A DNA stretch of 64,000 bases from RGIG1927 sp045546275 (GCA_045546275.1 JAZQCM010000025.1:42132-106131), one strand, 5' to 3'. Counted from the first letter of the stretch, positions 41,765-51,083 are shown. Program-made: numbers and translations. The notes: a model not told the origin generated them from the sequence alone.

Positions 41765-41835
41765 AAAAATCACCTCACCAACATTTTACATTGAAAATTT
41801 CGGCTATGCAAGCAACGCTCTGTTGCTTTACTTTT

Positions 41836-42396
41836 TTATTTTATCTTTTTTCCGTCGCTGAACGCCTTGCCCACAACCTCGCCTATTTTACGATAGGTGT
41901 GGTTAACAGGGTCGTAGGTAATGGGACTGAATTTGTCAAGGTCAATTTTGCCGTTTTCGTCAAGTATTCTTTCGTCGGCACAAACGTTTACAATTTCGCC
42001 CACAAGTCGGCAGGTTTTTTCATCGTAGCTGACCATTTTACATTCAAGCGCCATGGGAAGAGCATCAAAAAGCGGTGCATCCACAAATTCGCTTTTTATT
42101 GCTTTCCAGCCTGTGTTTTTAATTTTGTCAGGCTCATTATTGCCCGAAGCAATTCCCACATAGTCGCAGGCTACAAGGTTTTCACAATCTGCAACACTAA
42201 CGGTAAAAGCACCTTTTTTTACAACATTCTTTGCTGTTTTGTGGCCGTCGTCAATACAAATTGAAATTTCATTTGCTTCACTTATTCCGCCCCATGCTGC
42301 ATTCATTGCATTTGCATTTCCCTTTTCATCGTATGTGCCAATGATTAACACAGGCATTGGATAAAGAATTGCTTTTGCACCAAAATTTTTTCTCAT
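41836..42396 (-). CDS. Flavin reductase-like FMN-binding protein
   Basis: A 186-residue split-barrel flavoprotein of the flavin reductase-like family. Typical parts are LYPMPVLIIGTYDEKGNANA, the loop NAAWGGISEANEISICI, KKGAFTVSVADCENL and the central DYVGIASGNNEPDK. It may supply reduced flavin or act as a small reductase. Its ATG overlaps the stop of the ArsC-like gene by four bases, so the two may share redox work. Confidence 0.82.
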   Translation of the reverse strand: MRKNFGAKAILYPMPVLIIGTYDEKGNANAMNAAWGGISEANEISICIDDGHKTAKNVVKKGAFTVSVADCENLVACDYVGIASGNNEPDKIKNTGWKAIKSEFVDAPLFDALPMALECKMVSYDEKTCRLVGEIVNVCADERILDENGKIDLDKFSPITYDPVNHTYRKIGEVVGKAFSDGKKIK

Positions 42397-42743
42397 AATT
42401 TTTCACTCCATTCACTCTCTTTAAAACCTACAAGCACAAAGCCGTTGCCAACTACAATCGGACGCTTTACCAGCATTCCGTCGGTTGCAAGTAGCTTTAA
42501 CTGCTCCTCCTCGTTCATTTGGGGAAGCTTGTTTTTCAAATCCATTGACTTGTACAAAAGCCCCGAGGTGTTAAAGAATTTTTTTAACAAAAGTCCGCTT
42601 GTTTTGTGCCAGGCGGTTAACTCCTCTTTTTGGGGATTGTTTTCTTTAATATCACGGAGAATGTATTCAATTTTATTGTCATCAAGCCATTTTTTAGCTT
42701 TTTGACAGGTTGTGCACTTTGGGTAGCATATAAATTCAATCAT
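42393..42743 (-). CDS. ArsC/Spx-family thioredoxin-fold protein
   Basis: A 116-residue protein with the motif FICYPKCTTCQKAKKWLDD near the N-terminus (CxxC as in Spx), IKENNPQKEEL, and the C-terminal VKRPIVVGNGFVLVGF that closes the fold. The family includes arsenate reductases and the RNA-polymerase-binding regulator Spx; the sequence resembles the YffB/ArsC-like branch more than true Spx, but this is uncertain. It is the first gene of a pair with the flavin reductase. Confidence 0.82.
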   Translation of the reverse strand: MIEFICYPKCTTCQKAKKWLDDNKIEYILRDIKENNPQKEELTAWHKTSGLLLKKFFNTSGLLYKSMDLKNKLPQMNEEEQLKLLATDGMLVKRPIVVGNGFVLVGFKESEWSEKL

Positions 42744-42818
42744 GGTAAATCCCCCACTTTGTAAATATTAAAAACCTTACCTACATAATAACACTTTCTA
42801 CAACTAAACTCAACTATC

Positions 42819-43430
42819 TTATTTCTTGCAAACTTTAACGCCGTACACAATGCTTATGATTGCATAGGGAATTAAAAGCACAATGCAACAAAGAGTTGCA
42901 ATCGGCGGAAAGAATGTGCTTAAGAGGAAAAGTAATCCCATAACAACAGTTTCAAAGCCAATAAAGCGGTTAATTTTTCGTGCCTTTTCCGTGTCAAGGT
43001 TGTAGTTTTTCACATAGTCAAACTTTGGCAGGTAATTGCCAATAACAATAAATATCACACCCACAATTACCGCCGCAAAACGCCTGACGTCAATTTTAAA
43101 GCCCAATGCATAACCAAGGGTTGCTGCCTGAAGCACAACTGACATAACGGGGATTATCCACTTTGTTGCTTTTTCGAACTTTTTTCTTTCGCCATGCTTA
43201 TGGGCATTTACATCGTTTATAACACAACAGACCCACTGCAAAAGCATCATCATAAAAGGCAATCCAAAAACTGCAAACCCCTTACTTGCAAAATTGTCGG
43301 GATTGTTATTAATATCAAAATGTATTGCTATGCTTTCGGGAAGGTAATTCCACAGCATAACCCCAAAAAGAATTGGCAGCAAGCAAACTGCACTTGTTAT
43401 TACAAGACTTTTCCATTTTATAAATTTCAT
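42819..43430 (-). CDS. SdpI-like immunity / membrane protein
   Basis: A 203-residue membrane protein with a DUF1648 N-terminus (LPESIAIHFDINNNPDNFAS) and about six hydrophobic segments, followed by the SdpI-type part VIFIVIGNYLPKFDYVKNY. In B. subtilis SdpI protects against the SdpC toxin and controls the SdpR repressor by holding it at the membrane. Its ATG overlaps the upstream SdpR-like stop by four bases. No sdpC-like toxin gene is in the window. Confidence 0.85.
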   Translation of the reverse strand: MKFIKWKSLVITSAVCLLPILFGVMLWNYLPESIAIHFDINNNPDNFASKGFAVFGLPFMMMLLQWVCCVINDVNAHKHGERKKFEKATKWIIPVMSVVLQAATLGYALGFKIDVRRFAAVIVGVIFIVIGNYLPKFDYVKNYNLDTEKARKINRFIGFETVVMGLLFLLSTFFPPIATLCCIVLLIPYAIISIVYGVKVCKK

Positions 43431-43696
43431 TCTTTTTTACCTCCTAACTGATATATCCAGGTTAATACTTCTTCGAAAACCGATGCATTAAGCTCATAGT
43501 AAATAAAATTTTTGTATTTTTCCTCGCTGATTAAATCTGCACTTTTTAGCTTTGCCAGATGGTACGAAACCGTTGCACCTGTAAGGTTGAATTTTTCCCC
43601 GATTTCACCTGCGGATTTTTTTCCGCTTTTGAGCATTAATAGTATGTCGCGCCTGACAGGGTCGCTGATTGCTTTTAATGTTTCATTTAATCCCAT
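43427..43696 (-). CDS. SdpR-like ArsR-family repressor
   Basis: An 89-residue winged-helix repressor: LKAISDPVRRDILLML, KSAGEIGEKFNLTGATVSYH (recognition helix), LKSADLISEEKYKNFIYYEL. It lacks the metal-binding Cys pattern of classical ArsR. The start is probably the ATG at 43696; a GTG at 43705 is an alternative because it is closer to GGGAG. It should repress its own operon through the paired operators at 43714-43795. Confidence 0.83.
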   Translation of the reverse strand: MGLNETLKAISDPVRRDILLMLKSGKKSAGEIGEKFNLTGATVSYHLAKLKSADLISEEKYKNFIYYELNASVFEEVLTWIYQLGGKKE

Positions 43697-43713
43697 ATAT
43701 GCCACTTTCTCCC

Positions 43714-43795
43714 TTCTATTTAGAATTTCCTCTAAATAGATAATACCACATAACCGAGTCCGTGTCAATGTCTATTTAGATTTTTTTCTAAATAG
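43714..43795 (-). promoter_or_regulatory. sdpR-sdpI promoter flanked by two palindromic operators
   Basis: The minus-strand promoter is TTGACA (43763-43768), 17-base spacer, TATTAT (43740-43745). TCTATTTAGA or its complement TCTAAATAGA occurs at 43715-43724, 43731-43740, 43771-43780 and 43787-43795 (last base differs). They form one inverted pair overlapping and just past the -10 box and one just upstream of the -35 box. Confidence 0.85.
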
Positions 43796-43806
43796 TAAAA
43801 AATTCA

Positions 43807-43830
43807 AAAGGAGGTATTTCTACCTCCTTT
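43807..43830 (-). terminator. Terminator of the cyclase-family gene
   Basis: AAAGGAGGTA (43807-43816) pairs with TACCTCCTTT (43821-43830); a TTTTTT run follows further on in the minus direction. Confidence 0.75.
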
Positions 43831-43840
43831 GGTTATTCTT

Positions 43841-44428
43841 TTACCCTTTTATGAGATATGCCCTGCAAGGAGAGCCGTCAAACCCCTTAAGGTTCAATGG
43901 TGCCGCACTTAAAAAGTACTGCCCCTCATAAACTGAGGCAAGATTAATGCCCTCTAAAAGCACAATGTCCTTTTCCAAAAGTATTTTATGTACTTCCATG
44001 GGTCCGCTTTCAGGGCCCACGGTCTGGCTTTCGTTACCTAAAAGCTTTATTCCCGAAAGGGCAAACACCCTTGCCGCCTCCTCTGTAACAACGGCATTAC
44101 CTTTAATAAGAACTCGTTCCTTGGCATCGGCATTTGTTGCCTTTTCCATTATTTTGTAAGCATCGGCAATTAAAATATCGCCTTCGTGCTCCGCCACAAA
44201 GCAAACGCCCACAAAAGCATCAAGGGAAATTTCGTCAACCTTTTTCCCCTCGTTTATAAAATGAAAGGGCGCATCAATGTGAGTGCCGTTGTGGGCACAC
44301 ATTGAAAAGGCGGAAAGGTTGTACAATCCGCCTTTATCAATACGACTAATTTCATCCGTTTTTGGCTTTGGGTCACCGGGATAAACCTTGCAGCCTAAAA
44401 CCTCCTGAGATATATCAATTATTTTCAT
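43841..44428 (-). CDS. Cyclase-family metal hydrolase (kynurenine formamidase-like)
   Basis: A 195-residue member of the cyclase family (PF04199). The metal-binding motif HNGTHIDAPFHF is intact, and DISQEVLGCKVYPGDPKP, GNAVVTEEAA, GNESQTVGPES and LLEGINLASV follow the family order. Members include KynB (kynurenine formamidase) and isatin hydrolase; without other kyn genes the substrate stays open. The start at 44428 follows GAGGAG and lies 14 bases inside the end of the PspC gene. Confidence 0.85.
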   Translation of the reverse strand: MKIIDISQEVLGCKVYPGDPKPKTDEISRIDKGGLYNLSAFSMCAHNGTHIDAPFHFINEGKKVDEISLDAFVGVCFVAEHEGDILIADAYKIMEKATNADAKERVLIKGNAVVTEEAARVFALSGIKLLGNESQTVGPESGPMEVHKILLEKDIVLLEGINLASVYEGQYFLSAAPLNLKGFDGSPCRAYLIKG

Positions 44429-44612
44429 TTGACTCCTCTTCGGGCAAAACAATTGCCGCAATTATGTATGCAAGTAAACCCGTTCCCATGCAGAAAATTG
44501 CAATTGCCCACACAAGACGGATAATGGTTACATCAATGTTAAAATAATCTGCCAAGCCTCCGCATACGCCGCAAAGCTTTTTATCTGTTTTGGATTTGTA
44601 CAATTTTTTCAT
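44415..44612 (-). CDS. PspC-domain membrane protein
   Basis: A 65-residue PspC-domain protein: KKLCGVCGGLADYFNIDVTI, then RLVWAIAIFCMGTG and a hydrophobic end LLAYIIAAIVLP. Small PspC proteins are linked to envelope stress, but stand-alone copies in Clostridia are uncharacterised. The second ATG (44612) is preferred because AAAGGAG is seven bases away, while the first ATG touches it. A TATAAT box (44639-44644, with TG before it) lies upstream. Confidence 0.85.
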   Translation of the reverse strand: MKKLYKSKTDKKLCGVCGGLADYFNIDVTIIRLVWAIAIFCMGTGLLAYIIAAIVLPEEESNENN

Positions 44613-44678
44613 AGCCATTCTCCTTTCGCTTTTCTTTCATTATATCACAAATTTCTTTTTAACAAAACACAAATTTCT

Positions 44679-44984
44679 TTATTTTTCCTGCATTTTGTAC
44701 TTTTTTAAATTGACCTTGTAATTTGTAACCCCAATGCCGTCATTACAAAGCCTGCTTTTTTGAGCTTCAATTCCTCCAAAGGCATAGCTTTCGGAAAGCT
44801 TTCCTTTTTCGTTAACAACCTTGTAGCAGGGGTTTTTATTGCCGTCATAGTTTTTGTTAAGAACATTCCCCACATGCCTTGCAAGATTTTTATTCCCTAA
44901 AAATTCACCAATCTGTCCGTAGGTTACAACTTTACCTTTTGGAATTTTTCTTAAATATTCATATATTTCTTCCTGGTATTTCAT
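44679..44984 (-). CDS. Alkylated-DNA transferase-like protein (MGMT/ATL domain only)
   Basis: A 101-residue protein consisting only of the DNA-binding/methyltransferase domain: IPKGKVVTYGQIGEFLGNKN, ARHVGNVLN and the active-site region NPCYKVVNEKGKL. The reactive Cys is kept, unlike alkyltransferase-like proteins where it is replaced, but the usual PCHR is PCYK. It may therefore repair alkylated guanine or act as a lesion-sensing protein. No strong ribosome binding site precedes the ATG. Confidence 0.78.
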   Translation of the reverse strand: MKYQEEIYEYLRKIPKGKVVTYGQIGEFLGNKNLARHVGNVLNKNYDGNKNPCYKVVNEKGKLSESYAFGGIEAQKSRLCNDGIGVTNYKVNLKKYKMQEK

Positions 44985-45060
44985 ATGTTATCAATGCTTT
45001 CTTTATAATTTAATTCGTTGAATTCATTATATCATACTATTTTTTCATTATCAACAACGT

Positions 45061-45120
45061 AAAAACAACCGCTCATTTGCCGAGTGTTCTAAAGAACACT
45101 CGGCTAACGAGCGGTTGTTT
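45061..45120 (-). terminator. 60-base double-stem palindrome, terminator of the GH43-like gene
   Basis: The outer arms AAAACAACCGCTC (45061-45073) and GAGCGGTTGTTTT (45108-45120), and inner arms GCCGAGTGTTCT (45078-45089) and AGAACACTCGGC (45092-45103), are both perfect. The two stems are separated by four unpaired bases on each side. It starts seven bases past the stop at 45127. Confidence 0.85.
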
Positions 45121-45126
45121 TTTATA

Positions 45127-48100
45127 TTAACCTTCTGTAATAGCTACTCTTCTTGCCTTCTGGTTCCAGTTAACGTTGCAACCAAAGCTTTCAGCGATTG
45201 CACGAACGGGAATCATTGTTCTGTCATTAATAATCTGAGCAGGAACGTCGATTGTAACAGCTTCGCCGTTAACCATAAGCTGGTCGGAGCCGATTGCAAG
45301 AGAAATGGTTGTGTCTTCTCTTGTTGCTGTAACAGTCTTTGTTGCATCGTCCCAGTTCACTTCTGCACCCATAGCTTCGAAGATTGCACGGAGAGGAACG
45401 AGAGTTCTGTCGTTTACAATAACAGGCTCCTGACCGTAGGGGGTGAAGTCAATGTTGTTCTGTTCGTAGCCAACAAGAATTTCGGTCTGAGCGTCAAGGT
45501 CGTAATATTCTGGAGTCCAACCTTCGGGCTTACCATAGATTGCAACTTCCAAAGGCTTACCGCCCCAGAGTGCGGACTGGTTGCCACCCTGAATGTTGTT
45601 AACTTCACGAACATCAACCTTAATGTAACGGAATGCCTTGTCAGTTTCTACCCAACAGGAACGGAATGAAGGGTCATCGTCGTCCTTGCTGGTTGCATCT
45701 GCCAAGAATTCCCAGTTGGACTGGTCGTTACTACCGTATACCTTAAAGTAGCTTGCGCAGTTAGAACCGTTGTAAATGTCGTTTGTAAGGTTAACTTCGC
45801 TCACAACTGTGGGAACTTCCAAATCAACAATAATTTCATAAGGAACATGGCTCACTTCTGTAACGCCTGTTCTTTCAAGCTGTACATTGTCTGTAAGGCG
45901 AGGACATTCCTTGCCGTCGATGGTTGCCTTCTTGCCAAGGGAAACAGTTTCACCCGACTGAACTGCAATAGCACCCCAATAGGGATGGTATTCCATCTTA
46001 TAGCACCAGTTACCTGTTGCTATACCGTCATTAACTGCCATGTGGAAGAAGATCTGATAGTTACTCTTTCTCCAGCCACCTGACTGACCCCAGTTATAGC
46101 CGTGACCACGCTGTACCCATCTGCCGGCTTCGCTTCCGTAGCCCCAAACACCATTCGCCTGAGAACCGAAGGTGCCTGCATTTGCAATGGGTCTGCCGGG
46201 TGACCATATGCCGTCAATTTCTGTTGCGGATGAATACTTTGCCTGAGATGCAAACCAACCGTTTGCAATGGATGTGTAGATATAGTATCTGCCGCCCATT
46301 TTAAATACACTGGGAGCTTCTCTTCTCTGACCCTTAAGGATAACGTTTGTTACCTCAACGGGCTTTGTCCAGTTTTCGTCAAGCTTGATAACAAGCTTAT
46401 CCTGGTTCATACGTGTGGAAGAGAATGTGTACATTGTGTCGCCTTCTGTGAACTTAACCATGTCACGGGAGTCATAGCCGAAGGGACGGCCAATGTAGAA
46501 GGAAGAAAGCTGGTTGCTGCCTGCTTCTTCGCCATAGTTTTCGTACTGTTCCCAGGGATCGTCCTGTTTCTTTATTACATTACCTGAAACTGTGTAAGCA
46601 TAGGGTTCAACAGGTGCGGTATCTCTACCGGGCTTGAATGCTGCAAAGAAGAGCTTAGCCACATCGTAGCCGTGTGTACCTTCTGCGTGTGCAGACCAAA
46701 TGTAGGTTTCGCCGTCGGGATGCATGCCTGTCTGCTTACCTTCAAAACGAAGGTCGATAAATATAGGATAAATAGGTGTCCATTCTGTGGGCCAGTTAAA
46801 GCCATCTTCACTTTCCTGATAGTAGAAAGCTACGCATGTGCACTTGTTGTCCCAGATTTTGGGGTCAAAGCCTAAAGATTCGAAGAGTTCACGGGAAACG
46901 CCTTCGTTCTTGAACTTGTAGTACTTGCCGTTAATAAGGTTACCGGAGGGCTTGGGGGGTGCATCAGCATTGTCGCCGTTTTCGTCAGTGGGAACCCAGC
47001 CACGTCTTCTGTTATCGTCGTAGCCTGTAGTTTCTGCAACGTCAATTGCAAAGGTTGTAACAACATTTGTTGTACCTTCTGCAATCTGAACGTCGTCCTT
47101 ATAAGCCTTTACTGTGTACATAAAGTTCTTGTTAACGGGAAGGTTGTATTCGTCAACAGCGTCACCGATTGTTGTGCCGATAAGCACACCGTCACGATAA
47201 ACCTCGTACTTTGTTGCATTGGGATACAAGGGCCATGCAACCTTAATGTTGTTTACTGTGTTTTCACCGTCAATACGGAACTCAGCTGCTGTAGCTGCCC
47301 AGGGACGGTTGTAAACCCATGCTTCAACCATTTCGCTCTTAATCTTGTCGGAGGCGATTGCTCTTGCCTTAACATGCATTACACCGTCACCGTAGAAAGG
47401 ACCTTCATACTTATTGCTTTCTGTTGTGGGGTCTGTTCCGTCAAGAGTATAGTAAATGAATTCTTCACCTGCAGGGTGAGAAATTGTGATGGGTTCAAAC
47501 AAATCTATAAGATAGTCTTCACTGCCACCTGTTGCATTCATTGTGGGAGGTGTGTTAACAAGAGTATAATCCTCCATTTCCTGTGCAGAAACAGTGTTGT
47601 TCTTAAGGTAGCTTATTTTGAGGTTCAAAAGTGCAGCTGCACCCCACTGGTCGTTATACTTGGGTATTTTAGCTTCAATTCCCTTAAAGCCGTTAACATT
47701 GTCAACCTCTTCACTTGCGACTTCCTTACCGTTGTGAGTATATGTAACAGTGTACTTTCCGCTGTTGTTCTTCTTGGCTGTAATAACCATTTCGTGACCG
47801 CGTACTTCGTATGCCTTATCCTGTCCTGTTACAATATCCTTTTCGTTTAAGCCAACGCTTACTCTTTCGTTTTTGTCAAAATAGAATGTTGCAAAAACAT
47901 TGCTGTCGTTGTCCTTAAAATTCCATCTCTGATAAAGGTTTTCCTTTTCCTGACAAGCGAAATTAAAGGAAATTACAATATTTTCGCTTTTTAAGGTTTT
48001 AACGGAGTCAGCAAGGTTTGCCTGCACCGTTCCGTCGGCAGTTTCACGTGCCTGCGAGGCAAAGAACATAAGACCATAGGTACCATTACCCGAGCCGTTC

Positions 48101-48318
48101 CACTTTCCGTCTATTGTCCAGTTCTGATTCCAGCGGACACGGGCATTTTTTTCTGTTGCGAGCCAGCCTGTGCCGTTGAGCTCTTTTTCACCGGAAATGG
48201 TGAGAGCCTTTGTGTCAAACGCCACTGTAAGGGCATCTTCGGCTGAAACTACCATGGGCACCATGGAAAGAACCATAGCAATTACAACCATAATTGACAT
48301 AAGTCTGCGCATTTTCAT
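45127..48318 (-). CDS. Secreted GH43-like enzyme with CBM32 and copper-amine-oxidase-like domain
   Basis: A 1063-residue exported protein. Order: signal peptide (1-25), LamG-like N-terminal beta domain (about 28-220), chitobiase-type domain (FIYYTLDGTDPTTESNKYEG), FN3 domain (WPLYPNATKYEVYRDG), a GH43-like propeller (MVKFTEGDTMYTFS, REAPSVFKMGGRYYIYTS), an F5/8 type C domain (VVSEVNLTNDIYNG, FKVYGSNDQSNWEFLAD) and two half-repeats of the copper amine oxidase N-terminal-like domain (VNDRTLVPLRAIFEAMGAEV, NDRTMIPVRAIAESFGC). The propeller looks like the exo-galactanase side of GH43. The ATG at 48318 follows AGGAGG. Confidence 0.85.
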   Translation of the reverse strand: MKMRRLMSIMVVIAMVLSMVPMVVSAEDALTVAFDTKALTISGEKELNGTGWLATEKNARVRWNQNWTIDGKWNGSGNGTYGLMFFASQARETADGTVQANLADSVKTLKSENIVISFNFACQEKENLYQRWNFKDNDSNVFATFYFDKNERVSVGLNEKDIVTGQDKAYEVRGHEMVITAKKNNSGKYTVTYTHNGKEVASEEVDNVNGFKGIEAKIPKYNDQWGAAALLNLKISYLKNNTVSAQEMEDYTLVNTPPTMNATGGSEDYLIDLFEPITISHPAGEEFIYYTLDGTDPTTESNKYEGPFYGDGVMHVKARAIASDKIKSEMVEAWVYNRPWAATAAEFRIDGENTVNNIKVAWPLYPNATKYEVYRDGVLIGTTIGDAVDEYNLPVNKNFMYTVKAYKDDVQIAEGTTNVVTTFAIDVAETTGYDDNRRRGWVPTDENGDNADAPPKPSGNLINGKYYKFKNEGVSRELFESLGFDPKIWDNKCTCVAFYYQESEDGFNWPTEWTPIYPIFIDLRFEGKQTGMHPDGETYIWSAHAEGTHGYDVAKLFFAAFKPGRDTAPVEPYAYTVSGNVIKKQDDPWEQYENYGEEAGSNQLSSFYIGRPFGYDSRDMVKFTEGDTMYTFSSTRMNQDKLVIKLDENWTKPVEVTNVILKGQRREAPSVFKMGGRYYIYTSIANGWFASQAKYSSATEIDGIWSPGRPIANAGTFGSQANGVWGYGSEAGRWVQRGHGYNWGQSGGWRKSNYQIFFHMAVNDGIATGNWCYKMEYHPYWGAIAVQSGETVSLGKKATIDGKECPRLTDNVQLERTGVTEVSHVPYEIIVDLEVPTVVSEVNLTNDIYNGSNCASYFKVYGSNDQSNWEFLADATSKDDDDPSFRSCWVETDKAFRYIKVDVREVNNIQGGNQSALWGGKPLEVAIYGKPEGWTPEYYDLDAQTEILVGYEQNNIDFTPYGQEPVIVNDRTLVPLRAIFEAMGAEVNWDDATKTVTATREDTTISLAIGSDQLMVNGEAVTIDVPAQIINDRTMIPVRAIAESFGCNVNWNQKARRVAITEG

Positions 48319-48392
48319 TAATATTTTCCTCCTTTTTTGGTGCAACTTATTAGTTATTTTATATTTTAACATTTTTTCGGGACAAAAGCAAC

Positions 48393-48422
48393 AAAAAAAG
48401 TGCAATAGTATGCACTTTTTTT
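48393..48422 (-). terminator. Terminator of the LRR operon
   Basis: AAAAAAAGTGCA (48393-48404) pairs with TGCACTTTTTTT (48411-48422), 17 bases past the stop at 48439. Confidence 0.88.
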
Positions 48423-48438
48423 GGTCAGTTTAATTAAC

Positions 48439-51057
48439 TTATTTAAAATCCTTGGTTAAATCAGTGTAATAAGGACATCTCTCAAATGCGGTTTTGCTCA
48501 CATTTATATTAGCTTTGTTGCAATTTAGTTGGGTTAAAGAATAGCAATGTTTAAACGCGCCTTCACCAATAACACAACCATCCTGTATTGTGAGAGATTT
48601 TAAACTTGTACAGAACATAAAAGCGTTTTTATTTACTGTGCAATTTTTACCCAAGGTAACCTTCTCTATGTTTTCAAGATAATGAAAAGCGTTTTCTCCT
48701 ATTGTTACATTATCTCCTATTACAACCTCTTTAAGGTTTTTGCATTCTTCAAAAGCAATTCCGGATATTGATTTTACGCCATTTGTTACAACAATTTTTT
48801 TAATATTGTCATTAAACTCATACCAAGGTCTTACAAGGGGATAAAGCTTTTCAACCCTGCCTCCCATATCCATGAAAAATTCTTTCATATCCCCTGTTCC
48901 TGAAATTGTGAGCGTACCATTTTCATAATTCCAATTGAGTTTTTGGTTTTCCTCCGTTTCGACTCCGCACTCACCGCTTCCCTGCCCGATATCGGTGGAT
49001 TCCTCCTTGATTTCTCCGTTTACATATGGAATAATGTTTCTTTCCATGTTACAGTTAATCAAATCCAGAGTTATAACAAAGGTGCCTGCATTTTTTATTT
49101 CGGGGTATGTGATAGTACACATTTTTCCGTCGGAGCTTATTTCCAATGTTTTATATTTCATTACCACCGTTTCATTTTTCATCGGTGCAAGTGCTGTGAT
49201 GGAACCAGTTTTACCATCATAACGCACGTAGGTTATATATGTGAATACATCGTTTTGGCTTAATGTTGACCATTCAACTATAGTTCCGTAATCTGTTTCT
49301 GTTTTTTGGTTAATCGACGCTGCCATTATATTTCGCATCTTAAACCACTCGTTATAACCATTCTCTCGGAGACGGAAATTGCTGTCTTCGGGCATTTTTT
49401 CACATTCAACATAATTAACGCCGTTTTTGGCTGCCCAGGTAGATGCAAAGCTCCCCTTGGGTGCGTAAATTGTTAAGTTTTCGGGAAACTCGGTCCACAC
49501 AGTGCCGCCCTTATAGCCTAAATAATAGCCTTTAAAAAGGTTGTCGGTGAAAAATTCAACATTGCTTGGAATGTACACATCCACCTTATCATTTAAGTTA
49601 TTAAAGGCTTCTGTTTTGTAACTTGCGAGGTAACCTTCATCGTCTAAAACCTTTAAATTGCCTTCTTTAATCACAATGCGGCTAAGCGACGGAATGTTTG
49701 AAAAAGCCTTTTGCCCTATGAAGGTTACTGTGGAGGGTATTGTTACTTTTTCAAGACCCGAATAGCTAAAGGCTGCACCTTCAATAGTTTCCAACCCTTC
49801 GGGAAGGTTAATGTACTTTAAATTTGTACAGCCCGTAAATGCACCTGAACAGATTTTTTTCAATCCGCCAGGCAGTCTGATTTCGCGAAGATTTTTACAA
49901 GAACCAAATGCGTTTGAGCTGATTTGGGTTAAATTATCCGAAAGAATAACGCTTTCAACCTTTTTACCTGCAAACATGTTGTTGGGAAGCTTTGTTAAAC
50001 TTTGTGCATTAACAGTTGTAATTTTATCAAAGCTGAAAACTCCGTCCTTAATATGTCCTTCTTCATATTCGCTGAAAAAAGGAGGTATTGCAAATTTTTC
50101 ATCACCGTTTAAATCATTAACACGATGGATTGTTACTCTTGTGTTGATGTTACTTACTGTGTAAAATATTTCATCGCCTTCGTAGTCTGCTTTTTTATAC
50201 TTCTGCTCAATTTCTTCGCTCGTAAGTCTTACGGAGTCATTCACCATAAAGGAATATTCATCAACGCCTGCAGGCAGGTTAATGACCATGTTTTCACAGC
50301 TTAAAAATGCACCAAACATAGCTTTTGTAACAGAGTCGGGAACAGTATATTCACCGCCGTCTTTTTTTGGGTGCACCATTAAAGTTGTCATACTTTTATC
50401 AAAAAGCACATTGTCAACCGCTTTGTAGGAGGGGTTATCGGGGTGAACGATTATTTCTTCAAGATTTTTCACACCGTTAAAATTCAATTCCTCGCCACGA
50501 ACATTTTTGCCGATTTCAAGCTTTTTAAGGTTTTCGCAATAAAGCACAAGACCGCTGTTTATGTACTGCACGTTGTCGGAAATTTTTAATTCCTCAAGGT
50601 TTTTACAATTTAAGAAAACCGCACCGAAAAGTGTTGTAACGCTATTTGGTATAACAACCTTTTTCAGGCTGTAGCAATCCATAAATGCCATGTTGTCAAT
50701 GTATTCCAAGCCTTCGGGCAGGTTAATTTCCTTAAGGTTTTCACAGCCGTAAAAGGCGCATTTACCGATTTTTTTCAATGTGGAAGGAAGCGAAACACTT
50801 TCTGCTTCACAAAACTGAAAAGTAAAAGCACCAATGCTTTCAATGCCTTCGCTGAAGACTATCCTCTTTGCTCTGTGTGACCTGACAGGTGAAAAATTCT
50901 CCCAATCGCTGTCAAAATCGGGCAAATCACCCTTGCCGTGAATGTATAACACATCGTCCACATAGCCGTATTCCAGCTTTGGTGCAGCGCTTACCAATAC
51001 AGGAACTGCACTTACAAGTAAAACTAATATGATTAATAAACTTATAACCTTTTTCAT
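48439..51057 (-). CDS. Secreted BspA-type leucine-rich-repeat protein
   Basis: An 872-residue exported protein: signal peptide (1-24, ends VSAA), preamble (YVDDVLYIHGKGDLPDF), LRR_5 repeats (GKCAFYGCENLKEINLPEGL) in two blocks separated by an Ig-like region around 610-690, then a second preamble (WNYENGTLTISGTGDM) and more repeats to the end. There is no C-terminal anchor module. AAAGGAG precedes the ATG. It is the last gene of a three-gene operon of repeat proteins (54377, 51084, 48439). Confidence 0.85.
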   Translation of the reverse strand: MKKVISLLIILVLLVSAVPVLVSAAPKLEYGYVDDVLYIHGKGDLPDFDSDWENFSPVRSHRAKRIVFSEGIESIGAFTFQFCEAESVSLPSTLKKIGKCAFYGCENLKEINLPEGLEYIDNMAFMDCYSLKKVVIPNSVTTLFGAVFLNCKNLEELKISDNVQYINSGLVLYCENLKKLEIGKNVRGEELNFNGVKNLEEIIVHPDNPSYKAVDNVLFDKSMTTLMVHPKKDGGEYTVPDSVTKAMFGAFLSCENMVINLPAGVDEYSFMVNDSVRLTSEEIEQKYKKADYEGDEIFYTVSNINTRVTIHRVNDLNGDEKFAIPPFFSEYEEGHIKDGVFSFDKITTVNAQSLTKLPNNMFAGKKVESVILSDNLTQISSNAFGSCKNLREIRLPGGLKKICSGAFTGCTNLKYINLPEGLETIEGAAFSYSGLEKVTIPSTVTFIGQKAFSNIPSLSRIVIKEGNLKVLDDEGYLASYKTEAFNNLNDKVDVYIPSNVEFFTDNLFKGYYLGYKGGTVWTEFPENLTIYAPKGSFASTWAAKNGVNYVECEKMPEDSNFRLRENGYNEWFKMRNIMAASINQKTETDYGTIVEWSTLSQNDVFTYITYVRYDGKTGSITALAPMKNETVVMKYKTLEISSDGKMCTITYPEIKNAGTFVITLDLINCNMERNIIPYVNGEIKEESTDIGQGSGECGVETEENQKLNWNYENGTLTISGTGDMKEFFMDMGGRVEKLYPLVRPWYEFNDNIKKIVVTNGVKSISGIAFEECKNLKEVVIGDNVTIGENAFHYLENIEKVTLGKNCTVNKNAFMFCTSLKSLTIQDGCVIGEGAFKHCYSLTQLNCNKANINVSKTAFERCPYYTDLTKDFK

Positions 51058-51083
51058 AACCTACTCCTTTCCTATTTGGTGAG

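Noticed and set aside
43787..43795. A fifth or independent regulator site near the cyclase terminator.
   Set aside because: It is simply the second half of the upstream inverted operator pair of the sdpR-like gene.
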